Source of the DNA: a bacterium
GTDB taxonomy: Bacteria > Bacteroidota > Bacteroidia > B-17B0 > Aurantibacillaceae
Reading direction: 5' to 3'
DNA length: 64,000 nucleotides
Assembly (NCBI GenBank): GCA_029945625.1
Contig: JAQSCW010000055.1
Span: 1-64,000 of the forward strand
A program made the translations under genes and the position numbers. The notes below the pieces were generated by a model. It had not been told where the DNA came from, searched no databases, and saw nothing but the letters and a program-made list of their open reading frames with translations. Each line of letters begins with the position of its first letter. The first letter of the stretch is position 1. Positions 35,403 through 46,466 of this stretch are shown piece after piece.

Positions 35403-36764
35403 ATGGAAAAGAAAATGAACCAAAACACTCCCGGTGTTCCCTCAGAACTGGTAGTTGGCTTAGATCTTGGAACAACAAAAATTGCCGCTATCGTTGGCCG
35501 GAAAAATGAGTTTGGTAAGGTAGAAATACTCGGGGTGGGACGTGCAGAATCATTGGGCGTAAACAGAGGTGTGGTAGTAAATATTGAACAAACTGTGGCA
35601 TCCATAAAAGCCGCCGTTGCCATTGCGGCCGATAAAGCGAATGTAGATATTGGAGAAGTGATTGTGGGCATTGCCGGGCAACATATTAAAAGTATGCAGC
35701 ACCGCGGCATGATCACCCGCCAGAGTTTGGATGATGAAGTGAATCAGAAAGATATTGATAATCTTATCGACAACATGCATCGTTTAGTGATGAGCCCCGG
35801 TGAAGAGATCATTCATGTGATTCCGCAGGAGTATATCATTGACAGTGAATCGGGAATAAAAAACCCAATCGGTCACGCAGGAATTCGCTTAGAGGGAAAT
35901 TTCCACATCATCACCGGCCAGGTGAGCGCCGTAAAAAATATTTTTAAATGCGTTGACCGTGCCGGTTTACAAACCGTTGACCTTCATTTGGAACCCTTGG
36001 CAAGTGCCGACGCGGTGCTGAGCGATGAAGAAAAAGAAGCAGGTGTAGTGCTTGTGGATATTGGGGGTGGCACCACTGATGTAGCTATTTTTTACGACGG
36101 TATTATACGTCACACCGCTGTAATTCCTTTCGGTGGAAATATAATAACCGATGACATTAAAGAAGGTTGCGGAATTATTAAAACGCAAGCGGAGCAGTTA
36201 AAAGTAAAATTTGGATCTGCTTTGTCGCAAGAAAATCAGGAAAATGAAGTTATTTCAATTCCCGGTTTACGTGGTCGTCCGCACAAAGAAATTTCGGTAA
36301 AATTTTTAGCGCAGATCATTCAGGCACGGATGGAGGAGATCCTTGAATTTGTGTTATTTGAAATAAAGAGTTGTGGCTACGAACGCAAGCTTTCGGCCGG
36401 AATTGTAGTAACAGGCGGCGGCTCCCTCCTCAAACATTTGCCGCAACTCGTTATGTTAACTACCGGTATGGATTGCCGCATTGGTACGCCCAATGAGCAC
36501 CTTGCCGGAAATGATGATGAACTAAAAAATCCATTGTATGCAACAGGTGTTGGTTTGGTAATGAAGGGCATCGAGAAATATGAACGCGATTCGAAACGTG
36601 GATCAAATACCATTAAACTGGATGTAGATTCTGAACCGGAAACACCGGGACAAAAAAAGAAAGAAAGTAAAAAAGTAGCGGATCACTCTCAAAAAAAGGT
36701 GGGCAGTTTTTTCACCACGCTTATCGAACGTACCAAGGATTGGATGAGCGACGACATAGAATAA
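35403..36764 (+). CDS. ftsA: Cell division protein FtsA
   Basis: The 453-residue actin-fold protein (from ATG 35403) has VVGLDLGTTKIAAIVG (about 16-31), the SHS2-type 1C domain, the phosphate-2 motif LVDIGGGTTDVAIF (about 215-228) and VVTGGGSLLKHL (about 334-345). It ends in a linker and an amphipathic helix (FFTTLIERTKDWM) for membrane binding. It tethers FtsZ to the membrane. A TTG at 35382 would overlap ftsQ and is less likely. Confidence 0.95.
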   Translation: MEKKMNQNTPGVPSELVVGLDLGTTKIAAIVGRKNEFGKVEILGVGRAESLGVNRGVVVNIEQTVASIKAAVAIAADKANVDIGEVIVGIAGQHIKSMQHRGMITRQSLDDEVNQKDIDNLIDNMHRLVMSPGEEIIHVIPQEYIIDSESGIKNPIGHAGIRLEGNFHIITGQVSAVKNIFKCVDRAGLQTVDLHLEPLASADAVLSDEEKEAGVVLVDIGGGTTDVAIFYDGIIRHTAVIPFGGNIITDDIKEGCGIIKTQAEQLKVKFGSALSQENQENEVISIPGLRGRPHKEISVKFLAQIIQARMEEILEFVLFEIKSCGYERKLSAGIVVTGGGSLLKHLPQLVMLTTGMDCRIGTPNEHLAGNDDELKNPLYATGVGLVMKGIEKYERDSKRGSNTIKLDVDSEPETPGQKKKESKKVADHSQKKVGSFFTTLIERTKDWMSDDIE

Positions 36765-36812
36765 AATAAGTAAAAAAAGAATAATAGAATTAATAATTAA
36801 AACTAAAATTTC

Positions 36813-38405
36813 ATGATGCAATTTGAATTACCACAAGAAGAAAACTCAATCATTAAAGTGATTGGGGTAGGCGGCGGCGGCAGTAATGCCGTTAACCACA
36901 TGTTTCGCTTAGGAATCAAAGGCGTAGATTTTATCATCTGTAATACCGATAAGCAGGCGCTCGACAAAAGCCCCGTAAAAAATAAAATTCAGTTGGGAAT
37001 AAAGTCCACAAGGGGACTTGGTGCCGGATCTATTCCTGATGTGGGACGTGACGCCGCCCTTGAATCGATTGACGAAATCAAAGGATACCTGGGAGATAAT
37101 ACTCAAATGGTTTTTATCACTGCGGGACTTGGCGGAGGTACCGGTACCGGTGCTGCTCCCGTTATTGCCAGCATTGCACGCGAATTAGGAATTCTCACCG
37201 TGGGTATAGTTACGATTCCATTTACGTTTGAAGGAAAAAAACGTCGTGCTCAGGCCGAAGCAGGTTTGGAAGAAATGAAAAAGTATGTAGATACTTTACT
37301 GGTGATTGGTAACGACAAGCTCCGTGAGATCTACGGAAACTTAAAAATGAGCGAAGCCTTTGAACATGCCGATGATGTACTTACAGGCGCTGCAAAAAGT
37401 ATTGCTGAAATAATTAGTCTTCACATGCACATTAATGTCGACTTTAATGATGTGAAAACCGTGATGAAGGAAAGTGGCGTGGCCATTATGGGATCTGCTA
37501 TTGCAAGTGGGGAAAGACGCGCTGTAAAAGCAGTTGAACAGGCATTGAATTCACCTTTATTGAACGATAACGACATTAGTGGCGCTCGTCATGTACTGCT
37601 CAACATTATGAGTGGAAGTGATGATATCGACATGGATGAATTTGGAGAAATAACCGATTTCATTCAGGAAGCTGCGGGCGGAACTGCAGAGCTTATTACC
37701 GGTTACGGTACTGATTCCTCGTTGGGTGATAATGTAAGTGTGACCATCATTGCCACCGGCTTTAAATCGAAACAAACCACCGGCTTTGAACAGCCCATCG
37801 TGAGAGAACGAAAATTAGTGAATCTTGATGATAAGCAACCTTCTGAACCACTCGCGAAACAAACTTCCATTACGGAGGAGATTCCAAACGATGAGCCATT
37901 TGTGTTTGTGAAGCCAAACACAGAAGTGGATTCTGTGAAAGAAATCTCGGTATATCCGGTAACGGATGAAACAGACGATTTGTCTGAAATGAAGATGACG
38001 ATCAGCTCACATGAGGAGGAAGAATCCTCGCTTGAGAATGAAACTAATTTAACAGAGATGGAATTTACATTCAATACTGTGAGTGATGAAACCTCTAAAT
38101 CTCCGGTAAATGAAGCGCCGGCAGAAGATCATAATGCGATGCAAGAGACCGTGAACCGCGAGGAACAAATTCGTCTGGCCCAGGAGCGCATCCGCAAACT
38201 AAAAGACATCACACTAAAAATGAAGAGTCCCGAAGGTCTGGCGGCGCTCGAAAAACAAACTGCATTTGAGCGGAAGAACATTGTATTGGAAAACAAAACT
38301 CCCAGCACCGAATCAAGCGTGTCGCGTTATACGCTGAGCGAAGGAGATGATAAAAAGATCGAGATCAGGCCGAATAACTCATTTTTACACGATAATGTGG
38401 ATTAA
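36813..38405 (+). CDS. ftsZ: Cell division GTPase FtsZ
   Basis: The 530-residue tubulin homologue has [16 protein letters not shown] (about 15-30) and the GTP-binding loop [12 protein letters not shown] (about 103-114), then [11 protein letters not shown] near residue 210. The core ends at about 320. A long acidic Glu/Ser-rich linker (about 330-500), typical of Bacteroidota FtsZ, follows. The tail is [16 protein letters not shown]. It builds the Z-ring. It is the last gene of the operon, before a strong terminator. Confidence 0.97.
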   Translation: MMQFELPQEENSIIKVIGVGGGGSNAVNHMFRLGIKGVDFIICNTDKQALDKSPVKNKIQLGIKSTRGLGAGSIPDVGRDAALESIDEIKGYLGDNTQMVFITAGLGGGTGTGAAPVIASIARELGILTVGIVTIPFTFEGKKRRAQAEAGLEEMKKYVDTLLVIGNDKLREIYGNLKMSEAFEHADDVLTGAAKSIAEIISLHMHINVDFNDVKTVMKESGVAIMGSAIASGERRAVKAVEQALNSPLLNDNDISGARHVLLNIMSGSDDIDMDEFGEITDFIQEAAGGTAELITGYGTDSSLGDNVSVTIIATGFKSKQTTGFEQPIVRERKLVNLDDKQPSEPLAKQTSITEEIPNDEPFVFVKPNTEVDSVKEISVYPVTDETDDLSEMKMTISSHEEEESSLENETNLTEMEFTFNTVSDETSKSPVNEAPAEDHNAMQETVNREEQIRLAQERIRKLKDITLKMKSPEGLAALEKQTAFERKNIVLENKTPSTESSVSRYTLSEGDDKKIEIRPNNSFLHDNVD

Positions 38406-38425
38406 GGGAAACAAGTAATAAATAG

Positions 38426-38459
38426 AAAATGCAACCATATTTTGGTTGCATTTTTTTTT
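38426..38459 (+). terminator. Terminator of the dcw operon
   Basis: The stem AAATGCAACCA / TGGTTGCATTT with a short loop is followed by nine T. It lies about 20 bases after ftsZ and marks the end of the 13-gene operon. Confidence 0.93.
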
Positions 38460-38517
38460 GCTAAGCTGGTTTCAAAATAGTTTTGGTATTTTTTTTTGGC
38501 CGAATTTTGTTTCAAGA

Positions 38518-41331
38518 TCACACCACAATATTTACTATTTTCTTTGGAACAATGATCACCTTTTTGGGACTGACTCCGTTTAAGTGTTTGATTACTTCTT
38601 GCAGACCTAAAACCTTTTCCTCAATTTCGGGAACACTCAGTGTGGCCGGCAATTCAATATTAAATCGCATTTTTCCGTTAAATGAAATGGGATAGTTAAA
38701 ACTATCTTCCACCAAAAAGGCCTCATTGCAGGGAGGGAAAACTGCACAGGAAATACTTTCTTTATGTCCGAGTTTTTCCCATAACTCCTCGGCAATATGA
38801 GGGGCGTAAGGTGAAAGTAGAATAACCAATGGTTCAAGAATACCACGTTTGTTGCATTTCTGGTCGGTTAATTCATTTACACAGATCATAAAATTACTCA
38901 CCGAGGTATTAAACGAAAATCGCTCAATGTCCTCTGTAATTTTTTTAATGGTTTTATGCAAGGTTTTGAGTTCTGCTTTTGTTGGCTCCTCCTCAGAAAT
39001 ACTCAGCGCATTGTTCTGGAAAAACAGACGCCAAAGTTTTTTTAGAAAGCCCGATACGCCCGTAATTCCGTTGGTATTCCAGGGTTTGCTTTGTTCAAGC
39101 GGACCAAGGAACATTTCATATAACCGCAGTGTGTCTGCACCAAATTTTTGACAAATATCGTCAGGTGAAACAACGTTGTATTTCGATTTCGACATTTTTT
39201 CCACTTCCACACCACAAACATATTTTCCGTCTTCAAGAATAAATTCGGCAGAAGAAAAATCTTCCCGCCATTTCTTAAACGCTACTACATCCAAAATATC
39301 GTTTTCCACCATGTTGACATCTACGTTCATGGCCACCACCTGCGGATCATTTTTTTCGATGTTTAGCCTTATAAGTTCCCTTTCCTCTATAGGCTTTCCT
39401 ACCATGTTTTTGGATACGAAAATATTAGAATCTCGTAAACGGTAAACAAAATTACTTCTCCCCTGAATCATCCCTTGATTGATCAATTTCTTGGCGGGTT
39501 CATTTGCAGTGATGAGTCCGAGATCATTTAAAAATTTAGTCCAGAACCTTACATACAATAAATGGCCTGTAGCGTGTTCGCTACCTCCAATGTATAAATC
39601 AATATTTTGCCAATAGTCAGTTAGTTTTCTGTCGGCAAAAACCCGGGTATTAGTGGGATTCATATACCTCAGAAAATACCACGATGATCCTGCCCAGCCC
39701 GGCATAGTGGTGGTTTCGTAGTCATACGTTCCATCTTTTTTCCAAGTTGATGAAGCCCTTGCCAATGGAGGTTCGCCGTCTGCGGTAGGTAAGAATTTAT
39801 CTACTTCAGGCAATACTAAAGGCAGCTCATTTTCTGAAAGCGCATGTGGGATGCCATCCTTATAATAAATAGGAATGGGTTCTCCCCAATAGCGTTGTCT
39901 TCCAAAAACGGCATCACGTAATCTGAAATTTGTTTTGCCTTTGCCAATTCCTAATTTTTCAATTTCAAAAATAGCTTTCTTTAAAGCATCTTTTACTTCC
40001 AAGCCATTTAGAAAATCGGAGTTGATCAATTTTCCTTCCTTGGCATCGTATGATTCTTTCGTGAGATCACCACCCGACACAACTTCCGGAATAGGTAACT
40101 TAAAATGTTTTGCAAAGGCATAATCTCGTGAATCGTGTCCCGGAACTGCCATCACGGCACCAGTACCATAACCTGCCAACACGTAATCACCAATCCAAAT
40201 GGGAATTTGCTTTTGTGTAAAAGGATGGATCACGTACGCGCCGGTAAATACACCGCTAACGGTGGTCACATCTGCCTGACGTTCTCGTTCACTCCTATTT
40301 TTAGTTTTGATCAAGTATTCTTCAACTGCAGTTTTTTGTTCGGGCGTGGTGATGTTTTTCACCAATTGGTGTTCGGGCGCAAGGGTCACAAATGAAACAC
40401 CAAAAACGGTATCGGGTCTTGTGGTGAAAACTTCAATTTCTTCAGGTGAATTAGCCAACTTAAATCTGAGAGAAGTCCCTTCACTTTTTCCAATCCAATA
40501 ACGTTGCGATTCTTTTAAACTCTCAGGCCAGTCAATTTGTTCCAGGCCTTCCAACAAACGCTGTGCGTAGGCGGTAATGCGCATACTCCATTGTTTCATC
40601 AATTTGCGCTCCACAGGATGCCCGCCTCGTTCACTCAGCCCTTCCTTTACTTCATCGTTTGCCAAAACGGTACCCAAAGCAGGACACCAATTCACAAATG
40701 CTTCGCCCAAATACGCGATGCGGTACTTCATTAAAACATCCGCCTTCTCTTTTTCCGAAAAGGCAGACCAGTTTTCGGTAGTGAAAAGTTTCGTGTCTTC
40801 GTCGCAAACTGCGTTTATCAATTTATTTCCGTTCTTTTCAAATTCGCTGATCAGTAACTTTACAGACTCGGCCTTATTCGTATTCTTATTATACCAACTT
40901 TCAAATAGTTGAATAAAAATCCATTGTGTCCATTTATAATAATCGGGATTGGAGGTTCGTACTTCGCGATCCCAATCGAAACTAAATCCAATCTTATCCA
41001 ATTGTTCACGGTAACGGGCTATGTTTTGCTCAGTTGTAATAGCGGGGTGCTGACCTGTTTGGATGGCATACTGTTCTGCGGGCAAACCAAAGGAGTCGTA
41101 GCCCATTGGGTGCAGCACATTAAAACCTTTATGACGTTTGTAGCGCGCAATAATATCACTGCCAATGTAACCAAGAGGATGTCCCACGTGTAAACCTGCT
41201 CCCGAGGGGTATGGGAACATATCCAACACATAGTATTTTGGTTTAGAAGAAACATCTTCTGCTCTGAAGGTTTTATTTTCGGCCCAGAATTTTTGCCACT
41301 TTTTTTCTATTTCAGTAAAATTATAATCCAT
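38518..41331 (-). CDS. leuS: Leucyl-tRNA synthetase
   Basis: The 937-residue class Ia synthetase (start ATG 41331, [16 protein letters not shown], the family N-terminus) has the HIGH equivalent HVGHPLGY (about 48-55), a CP1 editing domain (including [13 protein letters not shown]), and MSKSKYNVV (the KMSKS loop, about 686-694). An insertion between about 130 and 190 ([18 protein letters not shown]...) is usual in Bacteroidota LeuRS. It charges tRNA-Leu. The gene is convergent with ftsZ. Confidence 0.97.
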   Translation of the reverse strand: MDYNFTEIEKKWQKFWAENKTFRAEDVSSKPKYYVLDMFPYPSGAGLHVGHPLGYIGSDIIARYKRHKGFNVLHPMGYDSFGLPAEQYAIQTGQHPAITTEQNIARYREQLDKIGFSFDWDREVRTSNPDYYKWTQWIFIQLFESWYNKNTNKAESVKLLISEFEKNGNKLINAVCDEDTKLFTTENWSAFSEKEKADVLMKYRIAYLGEAFVNWCPALGTVLANDEVKEGLSERGGHPVERKLMKQWSMRITAYAQRLLEGLEQIDWPESLKESQRYWIGKSEGTSLRFKLANSPEEIEVFTTRPDTVFGVSFVTLAPEHQLVKNITTPEQKTAVEEYLIKTKNRSERERQADVTTVSGVFTGAYVIHPFTQKQIPIWIGDYVLAGYGTGAVMAVPGHDSRDYAFAKHFKLPIPEVVSGGDLTKESYDAKEGKLINSDFLNGLEVKDALKKAIFEIEKLGIGKGKTNFRLRDAVFGRQRYWGEPIPIYYKDGIPHALSENELPLVLPEVDKFLPTADGEPPLARASSTWKKDGTYDYETTTMPGWAGSSWYFLRYMNPTNTRVFADRKLTDYWQNIDLYIGGSEHATGHLLYVRFWTKFLNDLGLITANEPAKKLINQGMIQGRSNFVYRLRDSNIFVSKNMVGKPIEERELIRLNIEKNDPQVVAMNVDVNMVENDILDVVAFKKWREDFSSAEFILEDGKYVCGVEVEKMSKSKYNVVSPDDICQKFGADTLRLYEMFLGPLEQSKPWNTNGITGVSGFLKKLWRLFFQNNALSISEEEPTKAELKTLHKTIKKITEDIERFSFNTSVSNFMICVNELTDQKCNKRGILEPLVILLSPYAPHIAEELWEKLGHKESISCAVFPPCNEAFLVEDSFNYPISFNGKMRFNIELPATLSVPEIEEKVLGLQEVIKHLNGVSPKKVIIVPKKIVNIVV

Positions 41332-41553
41332 AAAAGTGATGAGGCGGTAAAGATAAGGATTTATCAGTTGTTTTGACCTCTCGTCTTTTTGGTTTTTTGA
41401 TACCTGCTTCACTAGCTAAATGGCCCCCCAGTTGATTATTTGAATACGAGCGGACGTTTCAGACTTACAAGGGAAATTTGTAACTGTCCATGGTAGGTAT
41501 TTTCTATCGCCCCAAGGCTATTATTAACTAAATTTGCAAAAATTAATTGTAAG

Positions 41554-42309
41554 ATGAGCAAAATTGCATTAGTAACTGGAGGTTCTCGCGGCCTGGGATA
41601 TAACATGGCACTTCGACTGGCCGAACAAGGACATGATGTGGTGATTACATATCTGAATAATCAGATAGAAGCTGAAAAATTAGTTGCCCTTGTGCAAACA
41701 ATGGGAAGAAAGTCGCTGGCATTAAAACTCGATCTGAACGATATAAAGAGTTTGGATGATTTTGTGGTCAAACTTTCACAATCGCTCACTCAAAAGTTCG
41801 GCACAAACAAATTTGATTTTTTAATCAATAATGCCGGTATGGGCGCTACTGTCCCATTTGAGGATGTGACCGAAGCGCTGTTCGATGAGTTTTTAAACGT
41901 GCATTACAAGGGGGTTTATTTTCTCACACAAAAGTGTTTGCCTTTGATAAATGAAGGCGGAAGAATTATAAATTTATCAAGTGGCACCACGCGCTTTGCA
42001 AACCCGGGGTACAGCGTATACGCATCAATGAAGGGGGCCATTGAGATTTTCACAAAGTACCTGGCAAAAGAATTAGGTAAAAGAAGGATCACTGCAAACG
42101 TGGTGGCTCCGGGACCAATAGAAACTGATTTTAATAATGCAGCCATCAGAAATAATCCGCAGCTAAAGACAATGCTGAGTAATAATACGCCTTTGGGAAG
42201 AGTGGGGGAGGCGCAGGACATTGGGGGCGTTGTAGCATTCTTATGTTCGGAAGATGCGCGTTGGATTAACGGACAAAGGATTGAAGTAAGTGGAGGAATT
42301 AACAGCTAG
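41554..42309 (+). CDS. SDR-family oxidoreductase (FabG-like)
   Basis: The 251-residue Rossmann protein has VTGGSRGLGYNMALRLAEQG (about 7-26), NNAGMGATVPFEDV (about 91-104), the catalytic Ser in NLSSGTTRF and YASMKGAIEIF (Tyr-x-x-x-Lys, about 153-157), and ends in the FabG-type VEVSGGIN-like tail (IEVSGGINS). It reduces or oxidises a carbonyl/alcohol with NAD(P)H; the substrate is not deducible. A TAAATTTG -7 match lies at 41529-41536. Confidence 0.88.
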   Translation: MSKIALVTGGSRGLGYNMALRLAEQGHDVVITYLNNQIEAEKLVALVQTMGRKSLALKLDLNDIKSLDDFVVKLSQSLTQKFGTNKFDFLINNAGMGATVPFEDVTEALFDEFLNVHYKGVYFLTQKCLPLINEGGRIINLSSGTTRFANPGYSVYASMKGAIEIFTKYLAKELGKRRITANVVAPGPIETDFNNAAIRNNPQLKTMLSNNTPLGRVGEAQDIGGVVAFLCSEDARWINGQRIEVSGGINS

Positions 42310-42344
42310 CGGAATAGTATAGAGCTTGAATAGTTTTTTATTTG

Positions 42345-42377
42345 GCAAAAAAAATCCCTCTCTGTGGGAGAGGGATT
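42345..42377 (-). terminator. Terminator of the large T9SS protein gene
   Basis: AATCCCTCTC / GGAGAGGGATT with a TGTG loop. Read on the minus strand it is followed by eight T, so it serves the gene ending at 42412. It may also act weakly for the convergent SDR gene. Confidence 0.85.
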
Positions 42378-42411
42378 AGGGGGTATGGTCATCTATCTCA
42401 ATTCTGTTTTA

Positions 42412-45400
42412 TTATTTCTGCACAACCAACTTTTTATAGAAAGTTCCGTTGGTGGTTTCAAATTTTATTAGGTAGGTGCCGTTTGCCAGGTCAGATACAT
42501 CAATCGTTTTAACCGAAACAAAATCACTACTTAACACTGCTCTGCCAATTAAATCGTAAAGCACATAATTTACTTTAGCTGTAGTGGTGGACCTAATGGT
42601 TAAATGATCATTTGCCGGATTTGGGAAAATGGTAATCATTACCTGTTTGTTCTCAATCTGCCGAATGCCGGTTACAGAGGAATTAAGATTAAGCGTAGAC
42701 GATCCGCTGCTGATTACAGCCAGATTTCCTGCCTGATTAATCTTATTGGCGTTGGCCAGGTTGAGGTTCAGAACAGAGTTGCCCGGCAAACCGGACTTCA
42801 TCTTAAAGTGAAATTCAGCAATTACACCGTTTCCACCTACATTCATACCATCACTGCGTACACTTGCGGCATACAGAATGCCGTTAGTGAAATAAGTTTT
42901 CCTGAACTGCACATTTTGATTGCTGGCATTGAGGAAAGAAGGCAGATACACCAGATAAGCCGAATCGGGTTCAATAAGTGACTGATCAAATGAAAGATCA
43001 AAAGACACGCCATACACTTGTGCAAGCGAATTAGTAGCACTTCCCAGTAAAATATCCACTTTGTTCCACTGTCCGGTATCGAACAATCCCACAGAAGGGT
43101 TTATGCTCAAATCGTTATTATCGCCACTCGTTCCTTGCGGTTTAAACGCATGCGTCAATAAGAAGTTATTATATATCGCTAAGGTGTCACCTAAATTAAC
43201 CACCCCGTCACCATTGCAGTCGGCATGGCACTTATTTTTGCCCGTGCTCACCGTACCGGCCCAATTGTTGGCGAACTGACTGATGTATGAATTTCCACCG
43301 GGACTTCTAAGTGTGCCCGTGTTGTTGTAGGCCAATCCTAATTCAAACACGTCAACTGCCGATACGATGCCGTTGCTGTTTGCATCGCCGGGCCACACAT
43401 TTGAGCATAATGTATCAACAAATACAGTGAATGTCCTAACCCCAAAACAACCGCCGATTCCTGAACCAAGTACGGTGTAAACAGTAGTTGATAAAGGGAT
43501 GATATTAATGCTGGAATTAGTGGAACCCGTGCTCCAAGTATAGGTGCTGAGACCCGACGCGGTAAAGCTGGCACTCGAACCTCGGCACACGGAGGAGGAA
43601 GATGCACTTAGAGTAATGCTTCCTGTTTGCACGCCAACACAGGCACTGGCTGATGAGATACAACCAAAACTATTGGTGCCGTATACATTATAACATGCAT
43701 TTGCACTGGGGTTAACGTTCACCGTTGGTGAGTTTGATCCAATATTCCAAGTATACGTATTGGCCCCCGACGCTGATAATGTAAATCCTCCTCCAATGCA
43801 AACTGTATTAGCACCCGCAATGGCAATTACGGGTGTGGTGAGAAAGTTAAAGCATTTAATGGCACTATTTGTACATGAACCGTTTGACCCTATTACTGTA
43901 AAACAATTATTGGAGAATGTGGGAGTTACGGTAACAACCTGCGATACGGTATTCATTGGTAACCAAGTGTAAGAAGTGGCTCCTGTGGCGTAGATTGGAG
44001 TGCTGGTGCCGGGGCAAATGCTGGTGGTTCCAAAAACAGTGATCACGGGCGGAGAAGTCATTGTTAAACAATTGGTAGCAGTGCCAATGCATCCAACGCT
44101 GGTCATGCCTATCACTGTATAGCAGGTACTAACGGTTGGCGTTATGATGATACCTCCTGTACTATACGTGCTCGTTACATTAAATGGTAACCAGGTAAAT
44201 GTCATCGCTCCCGATGCCGTTAAAGTTTTGCTCTGTCCTGCACAAAATGACCCTCCGGTTGCGCTGATAACAGGATTGCTATAAACAGTAATACATCTTG
44301 ATCCATAACTTGGGCACAAGGTGCCATTGCTGCTATATACATAATAACACGTATTCACACTTGGACTTACAACAATAGTGGTAGCCGTGATATTCCCGGG
44401 CATCCAGGTATAATTCTGTGCACCCGATGCCGTGAGCGTAGTGCTTCCTCCGTTACAATAGGAAGTAGGTCCCGCTACGGCAATCGCTGAACCTGACATT
44501 AAGCTAAGACAAACAGTAGTGTAGGTGATGCAACCCGCGCCATTGTCACCTCGAACCGTGAAACAAGTTGCACCGGTTGGCGTAATTGTTACCACACTAC
44601 CTGAATAAGTTGCTGTGCCCATAAACCACAAATAGCTTGTCGCCCCGGAAGCGGTATAAGAAGAGGGACTTCCTGCACAAACAGTCATGTTTCCTAAAAC
44701 TGTTACAGTAGGAGAGACGCCAATACTGACACATTTCACGGCCGTATTTGTGCATCCTTGAACATCGCCAATTACAGTATAACAAGTATTTGCAGTGGGT
44801 GTGATCACCATGCTTTGCGCCACAGTATTAGAGGGCAACCAGGTATAGGAAGTAGCACCCGTAGCGTAAATGGTACCGCTACTAGCTGAACAAACAGTTG
44901 AAGTTCCGCCAACAGTAAGTGAGGGAGGAGACATAAGCGACAAACAATTGGTGGCAGTTCCGGTGCAGCCGATACTCGTCATGCCCAGAACCGTATAGCA
45001 AGTGGCAGCAGTGGGTGTCATTACCACTACTGAGCCCGTGGTATTGAATGGCAACCAGGTATAAGAATTGGCGCCCGAAACAGTGAGAGTCTTGGTTTGG
45101 CCGATGCAAAAAGATCCCCCGCTGGCACTGAGTGAAAGATTCGTGCCCACGGTCACGCACTTACTTGCAAGCGTGGTACATCCCGATCCATTACTGCCGT
45201 AAACGTAATAACATTGGTTTGCGGTAGGGGTCACCACAATGTTGGCACCCGATATATTTCCGGGAAGCCAGGTATAGGAGGCTGCTCCGGAGACAGAGAG
45301 TGTTGCACTTTGTCCGGTACACACCGCACTTGGACCTGTAATGGTTAAGGTGGGACCGCCGGCAGACACCGTTATACAAGCTCCGGTGTATGATGCGCAA

Positions 45401-46164
45401 CCTGTACCATTATAACCTCCCAAACTAAAGCACGTAGTGGCTGAAGGTGTTAACACAATTGATGTTGTTGTAAATATTTGTGTACCCACAAACCATTGAT
45501 ACGACGCAGCACCGGCAGCAACAAAAGTGGCACTGCCCCCTGCGCAAACAGAGCCGGTACCAATCACAGAAACCGTTGGCTGTGGTACCACACTCACACA
45601 ACGAACCGCTGTATTGGTACATCCCAAGGAGGTCATTCCCAAAACAGTATAACATGCACTGCCGGTTGGGGTCACGGTGATAGAGGCTGCGGTTTGACCA
45701 CCCGGAAGCCAGGTGAAATTAGCTGCTCCGGAGGCAGATAAACTAATGGGATTATTTTGGCAAACACTTGAATTACCGGAAATAGTGACAACAGGGGCGC
45801 AAACTATAGTAGAGTTGGCAAGCGTGTAAGTCACGAGTACCGGGGTTCCCGGAGTCACAGTACTATTAAATGCATAACAACGTATCGTGTACGTGCCGCA
45901 GCAGGGGAATGAAACGAGAGCGGTGGAACCATTTCCCGTAAAAGTAAATACGGCAGTGCAAGACGATGGAGTGGGGCCTGTGGCATTCCACGTATAATTG
46001 GTGACGCCGGCAACTGTATTTGTTACTGTCGCCATTAAAGTATTATTACCCGAGCTATAACATTGCGACGTCGAACTCAGCGACATGGTAAAGGCTTGGG
46101 CATTTGCTTGTGGCTGACCAAAAACAAAAAAAAGCGCGGGAATTAATAGGTAGATTTTTTTCAT
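42412..46164 (-). CDS. Large T9SS-secreted protein: 11 Ig-like Cys repeats, dockerin-like, cohesin-like, sorting domain
   Basis: The 1,250-residue protein starts with a signal peptide (MKKIYLLIPALFFVFGQPQANAQA) and a first domain with PCCGTYTIRC. Eleven Ig-like repeats of about 70 residues follow (about 124-905), each of the type VCxG...SGAxxYTWLP...TPT...CYTVxG...GC...C, with about four Cys. Then come two dockerin-type Ca-binding loops (DANSNGIVSAVDVFELGL and DCNGDGVVNLGDTLAI), a cohesin-like region (about 1020-1150) and a type A sorting domain (IFPNPANDHLTIRS...DLANGTYLIKF...KKLVVQK). It should be surface-exposed. Repeats 2-5 and 6-9 look like a duplicated block. Confidence 0.88.
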   Translation of the reverse strand: MKKIYLLIPALFFVFGQPQANAQAFTMSLSSTSQCYSSGNNTLMATVTNTVAGVTNYTWNATGPTPSSCTAVFTFTGNGSTALVSFPCCGTYTIRCYAFNSTVTPGTPVLVTYTLANSTIVCAPVVTISGNSSVCQNNPISLSASGAANFTWLPGGQTAASITVTPTGSACYTVLGMTSLGCTNTAVRCVSVVPQPTVSVIGTGSVCAGGSATFVAAGAASYQWFVGTQIFTTTSIVLTPSATTCFSLGGYNGTGCASYTGACITVSAGGPTLTITGPSAVCTGQSATLSVSGAASYTWLPGNISGANIVVTPTANQCYYVYGSNGSGCTTLASKCVTVGTNLSLSASGGSFCIGQTKTLTVSGANSYTWLPFNTTGSVVVMTPTAATCYTVLGMTSIGCTGTATNCLSLMSPPSLTVGGTSTVCSASSGTIYATGATSYTWLPSNTVAQSMVITPTANTCYTVIGDVQGCTNTAVKCVSIGVSPTVTVLGNMTVCAGSPSSYTASGATSYLWFMGTATYSGSVVTITPTGATCFTVRGDNGAGCITYTTVCLSLMSGSAIAVAGPTSYCNGGSTTLTASGAQNYTWMPGNITATTIVVSPSVNTCYYVYSSNGTLCPSYGSRCITVYSNPVISATGGSFCAGQSKTLTASGAMTFTWLPFNVTSTYSTGGIIITPTVSTCYTVIGMTSVGCIGTATNCLTMTSPPVITVFGTTSICPGTSTPIYATGATSYTWLPMNTVSQVVTVTPTFSNNCFTVIGSNGSCTNSAIKCFNFLTTPVIAIAGANTVCIGGGFTLSASGANTYTWNIGSNSPTVNVNPSANACYNVYGTNSFGCISSASACVGVQTGSITLSASSSSVCRGSSASFTASGLSTYTWSTGSTNSSINIIPLSTTVYTVLGSGIGGCFGVRTFTVFVDTLCSNVWPGDANSNGIVSAVDVFELGLAYNNTGTLRSPGGNSYISQFANNWAGTVSTGKNKCHADCNGDGVVNLGDTLAIYNNFLLTHAFKPQGTSGDNNDLSINPSVGLFDTGQWNKVDILLGSATNSLAQVYGVSFDLSFDQSLIEPDSAYLVYLPSFLNASNQNVQFRKTYFTNGILYAASVRSDGMNVGGNGVIAEFHFKMKSGLPGNSVLNLNLANANKINQAGNLAVISSGSSTLNLNSSVTGIRQIENKQVMITIFPNPANDHLTIRSTTTAKVNYVLYDLIGRAVLSSDFVSVKTIDVSDLANGTYLIKFETTNGTFYKKLVVQK

Positions 46165-46466
46165 GGTCTGACGTGGTAATTAATTGCCACTCTACCAAAG
46201 GTAAGCCCCTTTTACACATATTGTTCTGCAGTAACTCATCGAAATCCCTAATTCACTCAATTTTCACTTCATTTCACATGATTTCAATTTTCATCATGTT
46301 AAAATGAGGGACAGAAATTTTTATTAAAAATGATTCTAAATAAGGGTACTCTCCTTTTAATATACGATAAAGATTTTCTTAAACCGAAACATTAAAATTT
46401 ATCAAGCAAAAGAAGATCAACTCGGAAGTATTTAGTCCTTTTTTTTAAAGGAACTAATCACGAAAC
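46165..46466. other. Intergenic with operator-like palindrome
   Basis: 302 bases between two paralogues. GTGGTAATTAATTGCCAC (46173-46190) lies 9-26 bases upstream of the 46164 start and is palindromic except for two positions. A weak hairpin (TTAGTCCTTT / AAAGGAACTAA) at about 46432-46456 lies just after the next gene's stop, without a T-run in the right direction. Confidence 0.5.

Noticed and set aside
45478-45741. Several Cys- and His-rich frames opposite or out of phase within the T9SS repeat genes
   Set aside because: They are antisense or out-of-frame readings of the repetitive Ig-like arrays and share the repeat periodicity.
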